10,591 nucleotides of DNA from positions 1 through 10,591 of the forward strand of contig JALOKO010000125.1 in assembly GCA_025456495.1 (NCBI GenBank), written 5' to 3'. Source of the stretch: Bryobacterales bacterium (lineage in GTDB: Bacteria > Acidobacteriota > Terriglobia > Bryobacterales > Bryobacteraceae). The notes beneath the pieces were generated by a model. That model searched no databases. It was not told the origin of the DNA and saw only the letters and a program-made list of their open reading frames with translations. Positions 1 through 7,480 of this stretch are shown here, in pieces (position 1 is the first letter of the stretch; every line of letters starts with the position of its first letter). The position numbers and the translations under genes are program-made.

Positions 1-631
1 GTTTGGCGCCGCGAACGCCAATGTGAAGGTCTTCCGCAATGTGCGACCCGGTGAGGATGGGCGTCTTCACATTGATTTCCGTCCGGGGATGCACGAGTCC
101 CCCGTGGTTTCCGGCATTGAACTGCTGCCCATGCCGCCGGGCGCCACCCAGCCGGTGCGCATCGTAGCTAGTGAGCGGGGCTTTACAGACCAGCATGGTA
201 ACTACTGGAGTGCCGACCACTATGTCAGTGGCGGCCGATTCGTGCGTCGAGGTCCCATCTCACACCCGGACTTCGACGGCATGCTTTTCCAGGGTGAGCG
301 CTACGGCAATTTCACCTACATGGTTCCCGTGGCGAAGGACGGCAAATATCGGGTGCGTTTGTATTTCTGTGAGCGATGGTGGGGACCCAATACCCATGCT
401 GGCGGTGGCGTTGGCAGCCGTCGCTTTGATGTGTTTGTCAATGGCCGCGCGCTGCTGGTGGACTTTGATTTGTTTCAACAGGCTGGCGGAACCGACCAGC
501 CGATTTTGCGGGAGTTCAGCGGCGTCACCCCCAACGCCCAGGGGAAGTTGATTCTGCAGTTTGTACCGCGCCAGAACTATGCGATGTTGAATGCGCTTGA
601 GATCTGGGACGAGGCTTCCCGCAACCCTTAG
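1..631 (+). CDS. Malectin (CBM57) domain protein, C-terminal part, 5' end outside window
   Basis: The frame is open to the left edge (first full codon at base 2) and stops with TAG at 629-631, so this is the last ~209 residues of a larger protein. A GTG at 23 is not needed as a start, because the preceding codons read FGAANANV and continue a domain. About residues 1-57 look like the end of one malectin-type beta-sandwich (NVRPGEDGRLHIDF, then VVSGIELLP). A second complete copy follows from about residue 62 to 203: YWSADHYVSGG, then GERYGNFTYMVPV, KYRVRLYFCERWW, RRFDVFVNGRALL, GKLILQF and MLNALEIWDE. Malectin domains bind di-glucose and related glycans and occur as CBM57 at the ends of secreted glycoside hydrolases, including family 2 beta-galactosidases. 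I infer that the missing N-terminus is catalytic, and the symporter and galactokinase downstream fit a galactosidase. The domain call is firm; the enzyme identity is a guess. Confidence 0.8.
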   Translation, partial: FGAANANVKVFRNVRPGEDGRLHIDFRPGMHESPVVSGIELLPMPPGATQPVRIVASERGFTDQHGNYWSADHYVSGGRFVRRGPISHPDFDGMLFQGERYGNFTYMVPVAKDGKYRVRLYFCERWWGPNTHAGGGVGSRRFDVFVNGRALLVDFDLFQQAGGTDQPILREFSGVTPNAQGKLILQFVPRQNYAMLNALEIWDEASRNP

Positions 632-754
632 GTTCCGCTGGATTGCCTACTGCGAACGGGGCCGTCGCCGTCGCATTGCGCTTGCACGCCCTTTCACGAT
701 AGACTTCCCGCTTCGGACCTTTCGGTCTTTCACTGTACTTTCCGGAGCACACGC

Positions 755-2098
755 TTGAAGCTCACAGCGGTAGACTACCTCATCCTGATCCTATATTTCG
801 CTTTCACCATGGGCATCGGCTGGCTGGTGAAGAAGACCGTATCCAGCTCAAAGGACTTCCTTACCTCTGATCGCTCGGTGCCGGTTTGGATTACCTCTCT
901 AGCCTTCATCGCCACCAACCTTGGCGCGCAGGAAGTGATTGGCATGTGCGCCTCCGGGGCAAAGTACGGCATCATGACCTCGCACTTCTACTGGATTGGC
1001 GCGATCCCGGCCATGGTGTTCGTTGGCATCTTCATGATGCCCTTCTATTGGAGCAGCAAGGCCCGCAGCGTGCCCGAGTACCTGAAGCTGCGCTTTGACG
1101 AAAAGACCCGCGGCCTGAACGCGATCACCTTCGCGATGATGACCCTGTTCTCTTCCGGCATCTCCATGTACGCCTTGGGGTTGCTGTTCCAGTTGGTGCT
1201 GGGATGGAGCTTTGAGCAGTCCGTGCTGCTTTCGGCCGCCATCGTGCTGGTGTACACCTACCTGGGCGGACTCACCAGCGCCATCTACAACGAGGTGTTG
1301 CAGTTCTTCCTGATTGTGGTGGGCTTCGCTCCCCTGGCAATTCTGGCTGTCAACAAGGCGGGCGGTTGGGAAGGCATGAAGGCGAACCTTGACCCGGCAA
1401 TGGTGCACTCCTGGAAGTACATGGGTAGCGCCTCTCAAAACCCGATGGGGCTGGAGATTCTGGGGTTGTCGATGGGTCTGGCTTTCGTCATGAGCTTTGG
1501 CTACTGGTGTACCAACTTTCTGGTGGTACAGCGGGCGATGGCCGCCAATTCGTATGAAGCCGCGCGGAATACGCCACTGATTGCCGCATTCCCCAAGATG
1601 GCAATGCCCTTCATTGTGATTGTGCCCGGCATGGCCGCCGTGGCCCTGGCTTCGATGACCTCTGGCTACCAGATGCCGGTGGGTGAGGATGGCGCCACCA
1701 ACTATGACTTGGTGCTCACCACCATGATGGCCGAGTTCTATCCCAGCGGCATGCTGGGAATTGGCATCACCGCGCTTTTGGCGTCCTTCATGTCCGGCAT
1801 GGCGGGCAACGTGACGGCCTTCAACACAGTATTCACTTACGACATCTACCAGAGCTACATCCGCAAGAACGCGCCGGATTCGCACTACCTGTGGGTGGGT
1901 CGCATGACGACGATTGTCGGCACCATCCTGTCTATCGGCGCGGCTTACGTTGCCCGGCAGTACAACAACATCAACGACATTCTGCAGTTGGTGTTCAGTT
2001 TCGTGAATGCGCCGCTGCTGGCCACGTTCCTGTTGGGCATGTTCTGGAAGCCCAGAACTTCTGGATTGCCATCGTCGCTTGGACTGTCTGTTTCGTGA
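755..2098 (+). CDS. SSS-family sodium:solute symporter, C-terminus altered by a frameshift
   Basis: Inner-membrane Na+-coupled transporter of the solute:sodium symporter family (SGLT/PutP fold), probably for a sugar or galactoside given galK downstream. The TTG start at 755 is chosen because GGAG (744-747) lies 7 bases upstream and the first residues, MKLTAVDYLILILYFAF, form the expected first membrane helix. Visible family features are about a dozen hydrophobic segments, the motif GGLTSAIYNEVLQFFLIVVG at roughly residues 170-189, and the segment SFMSGMAGNVTAFNTVFTYD at roughly 349-368, which corresponds to the sodium-site helix. The frame is normal to LLGMFWK (codons ending at 2050). The next 15 residues (PRTSGLPSSLGLSVS) are unlike the family and end at TGA 2096-2098. 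The proper C-terminus continues in another frame to 2274, so this 447-aa product lacks its last helices and is probably non-functional, unless the break is a sequencing or assembly error. Confidence 0.85.
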   Translation: MKLTAVDYLILILYFAFTMGIGWLVKKTVSSSKDFLTSDRSVPVWITSLAFIATNLGAQEVIGMCASGAKYGIMTSHFYWIGAIPAMVFVGIFMMPFYWSSKARSVPEYLKLRFDEKTRGLNAITFAMMTLFSSGISMYALGLLFQLVLGWSFEQSVLLSAAIVLVYTYLGGLTSAIYNEVLQFFLIVVGFAPLAILAVNKAGGWEGMKANLDPAMVHSWKYMGSASQNPMGLEILGLSMGLAFVMSFGYWCTNFLVVQRAMAANSYEAARNTPLIAAFPKMAMPFIVIVPGMAAVALASMTSGYQMPVGEDGATNYDLVLTTMMAEFYPSGMLGIGITALLASFMSGMAGNVTAFNTVFTYDIYQSYIRKNAPDSHYLWVGRMTTIVGTILSIGAAYVARQYNNINDILQLVFSFVNAPLLATFLLGMFWKPRTSGLPSSLGLSVS

Positions 2099-2274
2099 TG
2101 ACCGTTGTCATCAGCCTGGTCACCAAACCCAAGACAGATGCCGAACTGAAGGACCTGGTGATGGGTTTCACCGAACATCCACCCGACATCGATCTCCCCT
2201 GGTATCGCCGTCCGGTGCCGTTGGGGGTGATTGTGCTGGTGTGCTGCGTGATTTTCAATTTCTACTTCTGGTAG
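2050..2274 (+). pseudogene. Out-of-frame C-terminal remnant of the SSS symporter
   Basis: Starting at GCC 2050 in a different frame, the sequence reads AQNFWIAIVAWTVCFVMTVV, then ISLVTKPK, then DLPWYRRPVPLGVIVLVCCV, and stops at TAG 2272-2274. This is the normal tail of SSS transporters: a membrane helix, the VTKPK loop and a last helix. It has no start codon or ribosome-binding site of its own and can only be the displaced end of the gene starting at 755. Family members usually have a further loop and helix between the FWK motif and this helix. Here FWK (ends 2050) runs almost directly into AQNFW, so I infer a deletion whose length leaves one base over a multiple of three. The short repeat TTCTGGA lies on both sides (2042-2048 and 2059-2065), which may have favoured slippage or mis-assembly. 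The call as a remnant is firm; the size of the missing piece is inferred. Confidence 0.8.
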
Positions 2275-2281
2275 GGCTCTG

Positions 2282-2470
2282 ATGAACGACTTGCGAACTC
2301 CGGTGGGAATGCTGTTTTTGCTTTTTGGCCTGATTGTGACCGCCATTGGAGTGGTTGCGCCAGAGACCCGCGCGCCGCTCACTGAGGCGAATGTGAACCT
2401 CTACGTCGGGGTGTTCATGCTGGTGTTTGGTGGAGGAATGCTATGGATGGGATTACGCAGCGCGTCCTAG
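2282..2470 (+). CDS. Small two-helix membrane protein between symporter and galK
   Basis: A 62-aa protein starting 7 bases after the end of the symporter frame. Residues about 8-27 (GMLFLLFGLIVTAIGVVA) and 39-58 (NLYVGVFMLVFGGGMLWMGL) form two hydrophobic helices joined by a short polar loop (PETRAPLTEAN). No conserved catalytic residues are visible and I cannot name a family. Its last 28 bases overlap galK, and the galK ribosome-binding site lies inside it, so the two are probably co-transcribed and translationally linked. Tight packing between a transporter and a kinase suggests a small accessory subunit or stabiliser of the symporter, but that is inference. The upstream ribosome-binding site is weak (AGGG at 2273-2276), so it may depend on translation of the preceding frame. 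Confidence 0.65.
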   Translation: MNDLRTPVGMLFLLFGLIVTAIGVVAPETRAPLTEANVNLYVGVFMLVFGGGMLWMGLRSAS

Positions 2471-3612
2471 AGGGCCTGCGCGCCCAGGGCAATACCCGCG
2501 TGGATGAGGCCAAGGTTTTCCGTGCCCCCGGTCGAGTGAACCTGATTGGGGAACACACTGATTACAACCTGGGCTTTGTCATGCCGGTGGCATTGGACCT
2601 TGCCTGCACGGTGGCTACCGCGCCCCGAACAGACGGCATCCTACGAATCCACTCGCGGAACATGAACGATACGCGGGAAGTGCCCGTGGACAGCCTGCCA
2701 GCCCTGCAGCCATCCCGTCACTGGAGCGATTATGTGCTTGGCGCGGCCAAGGAAGTACTGGCGGCCGGGTATCCGGTGGAGGCTGCCGATGTGGTGATTG
2801 AGAGCAGCGTCCCGGTGGGCGCCGGGCTAAGCAGCTCTGCCGCCATTGAAGTTTCCACTGCCCTGGCCTTCCTGCTGGGACGCACCATCGACAAGCTGGA
2901 CCTGGTGAAGCTGGCACGGCGCGTAGAAAACAACTTTGTGGGCATGCCCTGCGGCATCATGGACCAATTCATTTCCGTCCACGGCCAGGAGAACCGCGCG
3001 GTGAAGCTGGATTGCCGCAGCCTGGGTCACGAGTTGGTGCCGCTGCCCTTTAGCGTGCGGGTCATCGCCGTGAACTCCATGGTGAAGCACGACCTGGGCG
3101 CCAGCGCCTACCCGCAGCGCGTAAAGGAATGCCAGCAGGCGGTCGCGGTGTATGCGGAACGCATTCCCGAGGTACAAAGCCTCCGTGACCTGAATGCGGA
3201 ACAGTTCATCCACTATGACGAGTACGTCCCCACGCCGGCCCGGTGGCGAGCGCGGCACGTGATTAGCGAAAACGAACGGGTACAGGCCTTCCGTGAAGCC
3301 TGCATTCGCCACGACCGCGCCGAAATGGGCCAATTGTTCTACGCCAGCCACAAGAGCATGCGCGACGACTACGAGATTAGCTGTCCCGAGATCGACTTCC
3401 TTGTGGAAACGGCCATGGGTCTGGAGGGCGTTTATGGGGCGCGCCTCACCGGTGGCGGCTTCGGCGGCTGCACGGTGAACCTTGTGTCGCCGGAAGCGGT
3501 GGACTCCTTCAAACAGCAACTTGGCGCGGCCTACTTCCAGCAATTTGGCATCACGCCGTCCTTCTACGATTGCCGTCCGGCCGCGGGTGCGGGCGAAGTT
3601 CGTTTGGGTTGA
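2443..3612 (+). CDS. galK: Galactokinase
   Basis: Cytoplasmic GHMP-family kinase that phosphorylates alpha-D-galactose at C1 with ATP, the first committed step of the Leloir pathway. At 389 aa it has the usual length for the family. All three signature motifs are present: the galactokinase signature GRVNLIGEHTDYN at residues 30-42, with R31 as the expected catalytic arginine and E37/D40 near the sugar; the ATP-binding GHMP loop PVGAGLSSSAA at 124-134; and the C-terminal glycine-rich motif TGGGFGGC at 336-343. CGIMDQF (170-176) supplies D174, the expected catalytic aspartate. The ATG at 2443 follows GGAGG (2432-2436) at 6 bases and overlaps the preceding small membrane gene by 28 bases, so it is probably operonic with the transporter locus. 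galT and galE are not in the window. It ends in TGA at 3610-3612, and no defect is visible. Confidence 0.96.
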   Translation: MDGITQRVLEGLRAQGNTRVDEAKVFRAPGRVNLIGEHTDYNLGFVMPVALDLACTVATAPRTDGILRIHSRNMNDTREVPVDSLPALQPSRHWSDYVLGAAKEVLAAGYPVEAADVVIESSVPVGAGLSSSAAIEVSTALAFLLGRTIDKLDLVKLARRVENNFVGMPCGIMDQFISVHGQENRAVKLDCRSLGHELVPLPFSVRVIAVNSMVKHDLGASAYPQRVKECQQAVAVYAERIPEVQSLRDLNAEQFIHYDEYVPTPARWRARHVISENERVQAFREACIRHDRAEMGQLFYASHKSMRDDYEISCPEIDFLVETAMGLEGVYGARLTGGGFGGCTVNLVSPEAVDSFKQQLGAAYFQQFGITPSFYDCRPAAGAGEVRLG

Positions 3613-3637
3613 TTGGTTAGTCCCGGGTTGGGGTTCA

Positions 3638-3673
3638 GGGCCGGAAACGTGGTTGCAACCACGCCGCCGGCCC
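3638..3673. terminator. Nested palindrome between convergent galK and TonB receptor, possible two-way terminator
   Basis: Arms GGGCCGG (3638-3644) and CCGGCCC (3667-3673) pair over 7 bp. They enclose a perfect inner palindrome, GTGGTTGCAACCAC (3649-3662), with 4-base unpaired stretches (AAAC and GCCG) on either side of it. It sits 25 bases after the galK stop and 8 bases beyond the stop of the opposing receptor gene, the position expected for a shared terminator. Neither side has a real U-tract, so classical intrinsic termination is uncertain. Confidence 0.5.
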
Positions 3674-3681
3674 TTCGTTGT

Positions 3682-6600
3682 CTAGAAGTAGAACTTCGCG
3701 CCAAGCACAATGCGCCGGGCGTCAAGAGAACCAATGTACTGGCCAAAGCGACCGTTCACCTGATTTCCCTGAGCGTCAAAGCGCGCCGCGTTGTCCACGG
3801 CGTTGAAGTTCGTGTGGTTGAAGAAGTTGTAGAACTCGAAGCGAAGCTGCAGGCGACGCTGCTCCGCCCCCAGCGGGATGTTCTTGAAGAGCGAGACGTC
3901 CCAGTTGTACAGCCCTGGGCCCCGATAGACGTCTTTCGGCGCGTTGCCGATGCCGAAATTTGCGGCATCCGGCGGTCGCACCGCGTTCACGTTGAATGCC
4001 CTGCCATCCACCTTCGGTCGCGGATCTTCCACAATGTTCACGCGGCTATCCACGCCCGCGCCCGAAGCGCCCACAATATCGATGGCCTGCACAAAGCTGT
4101 AGCCAATTCCCTGTGGCGCGCCGCTCAGCGCGGAAACGATGGTGGAGAGATCCCAGTTGTCGAAGACCGCCTTCACGAAGGGGTTGTCCCAACGTTGCGA
4201 CAGTTTCGGGATGTTGTAGATGCTGTTCACCACGAAATTGTGAGTGCGGTCGATGTTCGCGCGGCCGTAGTTGCGCATGCGGAAATCCAGGTTGGGATTG
4301 ATGGCGTCGTTGTTGCCGTTGACGAAGTTCATCGCCTTCGACCAGGTCCAAGTCGCACCAAAAGTCCAGTTCGCTGAGAAACGCTTGTTGAGTTGGGTCT
4401 GCAGCGAGTGGTAGTTCGAATTGCTGGCGAACTCAATGTACTGGATATCCCCGAAGCCGGGATTCGGGCGCAGGAAGTTGTCCGGCAGAGGCGTGTTGCC
4501 CGTGGACGGGTCCACATTGCCCGGAATAAACCGGGTTCCGTACTGCAGCGCATTCAAGCTGCGGCGCTGCAGCAAGTATCGGCCTACATTGCCCACATAG
4601 GCGACGTCAAAGACAAAGCCGCCACCGATGTTCTGCTGGATGCCGAAGCTCCAGTTGTACACAGTTGGCGGATTGTAAGTGCGCTGCACACTGAACACGT
4701 TCGGTGGACTTTGCCTTAGCGGACTCGACAGCAGGTCGTTCATGGTGGTGTAGAACGCGGTGTTGGTAACCAGCACCGGTGGAGATTCCACCAGTTGCAG
4801 AATCTGGTCATCGTTGAAGCGGTCGTAGAAGATGCCCACGCCGCCTCGAACCGCGGTTTTGGCGTTCCCGAAGACATCCCAGGCAAACCCGATACGTGGC
4901 GCCACCTGAATGGGCGGAGTTTCCATGATGCGCTCGTCGAATACACCCATGCCCTGGAAGGGAGTGCCGCTATTGGGCGTGAAGGTGCCGATGGTTGCCG
5001 CCGGAAGTAGTTCGCCAGTGATTGGGTTTCTTCCCACGCGCTGGTTGGTGGGCGAGCGGAAGGGCTGAATCAACTGCGGCTGCTGGCCCGCGTTGTAGGT
5101 GCTCAAGTCAAAGGCCGCCAACTGGTCGCCGGCGCTCCAGGTGGGTTGGATGAAGTAAAAGCGAACACCCGCGTCAATGGTAAAGCGGCTGTTCACCCTC
5201 CAGGTGTCTTGCGCGAACCACTCCACATTCAGGTAACGGGCGTGGGCCTGCGGATGCCCCGTAGCCTCGGTGTAGGTCTGCACCGAACCAAGCAGCGCGT
5301 TGGAATACGCGTAGTTGGTCTCCAACGGGTTGTTCACGTCGCGGTTGAAATTGATGGTTCCGTTGAACGCTGCGCTGCGTTGCGCATTGCGGGTGGTGCG
5401 TTCCACGTAGATGCCGAATTTCATGTTGTGCGATCCAGCAATCTTCGACAGGTTGTTCGACCAGTTCCAAATGTTGTTGGTGCCGAAGAAGGGAAAGCGC
5501 TGCTCAATGTTCAGCACGCCCGCATTCGGAACCCCGCCAAAGTTGGCGTTGGGGATGAGATTTCTCGGGTTGGCCTGCGGGAAGAACTGCGGCAAACCAA
5601 GATTGATGGCATCGCGCTGATTGCGTCTCAAACCGTCCTCGGTCAGCGGCTCTACCGTTTGAAGAGCACGGTTGACTCCGAAGGTGAATTCGTTAATCAA
5701 CGTCGGACTGAAGGTATGGATCAACGTGCTGACGATGCCGCGACTTTCGATTTGGTATTGAATGGGAAGTTGCGGCCAACTGGAGGATGCAAGGACGAAG
5801 TCGAACTCGCCCTTGAAGGCTTCGTAGTTCTGGATACCACGGGCATAGAACGTGGTGTTCGGCCCGATGTTGTAATCCACGCGGAGAATCTCCTCGCGCC
5901 GTGGTTGGTTCACCGTCGATTGGATCAGCGCGTTGTATGCGCGGCTGACATCCAGCGCATTCGGTTCCGGGAAGATGTTCAGCAGCCGCTGGCCCACTGG
6001 ATTAATGCGATTCGTGGGAACGCGGTTGTTGGCGAAGGGAACCCGGTTATTGAGTGGATCCCAAATCGGGATGAGTGCGCCGTTTTGGTCGCGCGAATTG
6101 GAAAAGTCACCGATGCGTTCGGCGGCTGTGGGAAAAGTGCGCTGCACCAGATTCGTGGGCCGCGTACGCGGCAGGAACTCCTGTGACCAGAAGAAAAACA
6201 GCTTGTCCTTGTTCTTATTCAAGTCAGTTCCCGGTAGCAGTACGGGGCCCCCGATGAAATAGCCGGGATAATGGAAACGGTACCGGGGTCTGGGCAGATT
6301 ATCACGGTTACGGAAGAATTCATTGGCGTTCAACGCCTCGTTACGCAGGAAGTAGTAGGCGCCTCCGTGGAACTCGCGCGTCCCGCTTTTGATGATCGTG
6401 TTGATGGTACCGCCCGAGCTGCGGCCGTATTCCGCCTGATAGTTCGTCAGCAACACCTTAACCTCAGCCACTGCATCGATTGAGGGCGCCAGGTACGGCC
6501 CGCCCATCGAACCCGTGTCGAGGCTGGAAATACCGTCCAGCGTCAGGTTGATGGTGCCGCTCCGATTGCCGTTGATGCTGATGCCGCCCAGGTTATTCCA

Positions 6601-7125
6601 GCCTGGGGCCTCTCGGTTGGCGGTATCGATCACACCTGGCAGCAGCCGCACCAAGCCCAGATAGTCGCGTCCCTTCATGGAGAGATCTTGCATCTGGCGC
6701 GTGTTGATCAATCCACTCCGTTCGGCGCTCTGCGTCTGAATGCGAACCATTTCCGCATCCACGGTCACCACTTCGCTCACTTCGCCAAGCGCAAGGTTAA
6801 AGGGAGGTAGGGTGACACGTTCGTTGGCGGATACCGAAATTTCCCGTTGGACATATTGCCGAAACCCGGTTGCGGTTGTGGTCATGCTATAGCGACCGGG
6901 CAAAAGCTGGGTGAAGATAAACGACCCTGTTTGGTCGGTATTGAGTTCGCGCTCCTGCGCGGTGTTGATGTTGGTGATCTTGATGGTGGCGCCAGGAATA
7001 GCGCTACCGGATTGGTCCAATACGGTTCCGGAGATTTGCCCGGTTAATCCTTGGGCAAACCCGGGGAGCACAGTCACGCATGCGATCAGACAGAGCGCAA
7101 ACGCGGCACGCAACAAATTCTGCAT
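3682..7125 (-). CDS. Oar-like TonB-dependent outer-membrane receptor with carboxypeptidase-regulatory domain
   Basis: Large outer-membrane beta-barrel protein (1147 aa), probably importing a large substrate such as an oligosaccharide; the substrate cannot be read from sequence. A signal peptide covers residues 1-25 (LCLIACVTVLPGFAQG). A carboxypeptidase-regulatory-like Ig-fold domain spans about 29-112 (GQISGTVLDQSGSAIPGA, DQTGSFIFTQLLPGRYS, TATGF). A plug domain spans about 135-250 (LSMKGRDYLGLVRLLPGV, GISINGNRSG, NLTLDGIS, AVAEVKVLLTNYQAEYGRSS, GGTINTIIKSGT). The rest is rich in alternating aromatic strands and ends in GAKFYF, the C-terminal phenylalanine expected for barrel insertion. No clear TonB box is visible, as is common in this Oar-type group. 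The ATG at 7125 is preceded by a G-rich Shine-Dalgarno-like stretch (minus-strand GGGGG, 7135-7131) at about 5 bases. It is convergent with galK and divergent from the FG-GAP gene. No SusD-like partner is adjacent. Confidence 0.93.
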   Translation of the reverse strand: MQNLLRAAFALCLIACVTVLPGFAQGLTGQISGTVLDQSGSAIPGATIKITNINTAQERELNTDQTGSFIFTQLLPGRYSMTTTATGFRQYVQREISVSANERVTLPPFNLALGEVSEVVTVDAEMVRIQTQSAERSGLINTRQMQDLSMKGRDYLGLVRLLPGVIDTANREAPGWNNLGGISINGNRSGTINLTLDGISSLDTGSMGGPYLAPSIDAVAEVKVLLTNYQAEYGRSSGGTINTIIKSGTREFHGGAYYFLRNEALNANEFFRNRDNLPRPRYRFHYPGYFIGGPVLLPGTDLNKNKDKLFFFWSQEFLPRTRPTNLVQRTFPTAAERIGDFSNSRDQNGALIPIWDPLNNRVPFANNRVPTNRINPVGQRLLNIFPEPNALDVSRAYNALIQSTVNQPRREEILRVDYNIGPNTTFYARGIQNYEAFKGEFDFVLASSSWPQLPIQYQIESRGIVSTLIHTFSPTLINEFTFGVNRALQTVEPLTEDGLRRNQRDAINLGLPQFFPQANPRNLIPNANFGGVPNAGVLNIEQRFPFFGTNNIWNWSNNLSKIAGSHNMKFGIYVERTTRNAQRSAAFNGTINFNRDVNNPLETNYAYSNALLGSVQTYTEATGHPQAHARYLNVEWFAQDTWRVNSRFTIDAGVRFYFIQPTWSAGDQLAAFDLSTYNAGQQPQLIQPFRSPTNQRVGRNPITGELLPAATIGTFTPNSGTPFQGMGVFDERIMETPPIQVAPRIGFAWDVFGNAKTAVRGGVGIFYDRFNDDQILQLVESPPVLVTNTAFYTTMNDLLSSPLRQSPPNVFSVQRTYNPPTVYNWSFGIQQNIGGGFVFDVAYVGNVGRYLLQRRSLNALQYGTRFIPGNVDPSTGNTPLPDNFLRPNPGFGDIQYIEFASNSNYHSLQTQLNKRFSANWTFGATWTWSKAMNFVNGNNDAINPNLDFRMRNYGRANIDRTHNFVVNSIYNIPKLSQRWDNPFVKAVFDNWDLSTIVSALSGAPQGIGYSFVQAIDIVGASGAGVDSRVNIVEDPRPKVDGRAFNVNAVRPPDAANFGIGNAPKDVYRGPGLYNWDVSLFKNIPLGAEQRRLQLRFEFYNFFNHTNFNAVDNAARFDAQGNQVNGRFGQYIGSLDARRIVLGAKFYF

Positions 7126-7217
7126 ACGAACCCCCGAAAGCTCTTTCGTCTCTCACGCCGCTCGATGATTGAAATAGCCTGGTCCGGATGAATACCGGAA
7201 CTCCCAAGCGTTCCCAT

Positions 7218-7228
7218 TTCCGCGGGAA
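7218..7228. promoter_or_regulatory. Palindrome TTCC-GCG-GGAA at the start of the receptor transcript, possible operator
   Basis: TTCCGCGGGAA is a perfect 4-bp inverted repeat around GCG, with a further TTCCC at 7211-7215 able to pair with the same GGGAA. Relative to the predicted receptor transcription start (about 7233) it would lie at +6 to +16, a usual place for a repressor site. Short palindromes arise by chance, so confidence is low. Confidence 0.25.
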
Positions 7229-7239
7229 GCGTGCCCGCT

Positions 7240-7268
7240 ACTATATGCCGGCGCATGGACGAGTGCAA
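7240..7268 (-). promoter_or_regulatory. Candidate sigma70-type promoter for the TonB receptor
   Basis: On the minus strand, TTGCAC (7268-7263) is followed after exactly 17 bases by TATAGT (7245-7240). The -10 box matches the consensus at 5 of 6 positions and the -35 box at 3 of 6. The predicted start is near 7233, giving a leader of about 107 bases before the receptor ATG at 7125. The match is by eye. Confidence 0.45.
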
Positions 7269-7331
7269 GCACCCTCGGCGACCGTAGCCCGTTGTGAAAC
7301 GAAGGTGAATAGATATCCACTGGCCGCTTCC

Positions 7332-7350
7332 TGAAACTGTTGGCGTTTCA
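7332..7350. repeat. Inverted repeat TGAAAC-N7-GTTTCA
   Basis: TGAAAC (7332-7337) and GTTTCA (7345-7350) form 6-bp arms around TGTTGGC. A further GTGAAACG at 7294-7301 is the exact reverse complement of CGTTTCAC at 7344-7351, so the element occurs three times within 58 bases. Such clusters can be binding sites for dimeric regulators, but no known operator is matched. Confidence 0.35.
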
Positions 7351-7422
7351 CTACCTGATTGTTGGGGACGGTTGCTGTTTAGAGTGCGCTTGCAAGTGCG
7401 GTCTGGCTCCTTCAGTTGTTTT

Positions 7423-7451
7423 TGTTGTCGGTGGTATCTGTTGTCGGTGGT
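7423..7451. repeat. Two tandem copies of TGTTGTCGGTGGT, period 16
   Basis: TGTTGTCGGTGGT at 7423-7435 recurs exactly at 7439-7451, separated by ATC. A third partial unit follows (TTC then TGTGG, 7452-7459). The motif lies 42 bases before the FG-GAP start codon. It resembles the simple TCTGT-rich intergenic repeats seen in several soil bacterial genomes (recalled, not searched). Confidence 0.7.
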
Positions 7452-7480
7452 TTCTGTGGCCGCCTGCCCGGCTCTGGCGA

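Noticed and set aside
632..754. Promoter or hairpin regulator before the symporter (TTGCGC 676-681, TAGACT 700-705; GACC-TTTC-GGTC 716-727)
   Set aside because: The boxes match the consensus poorly and the stem is only 4 bp, so neither is better than chance.
899..1885. 328-codon open frame on the minus strand opposite the symporter
   Set aside because: Its product is very rich in His, Gly and Gln with no recognisable domain, and it mirrors a clear transporter; such frames arise from GC-biased codon use.
2827..3543. 238-codon minus-strand frame opposite galK
   Set aside because: It is fully contained in galK, which has all family motifs, and its product has no recognisable features.
5146..6186. 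346-codon and similar long open frames on the plus strand inside the receptor gene (also 3613-4377)
   Set aside because: They lie opposite a well-supported 1147-aa receptor, lack domains and signal sequences, and look like antisense shadows.
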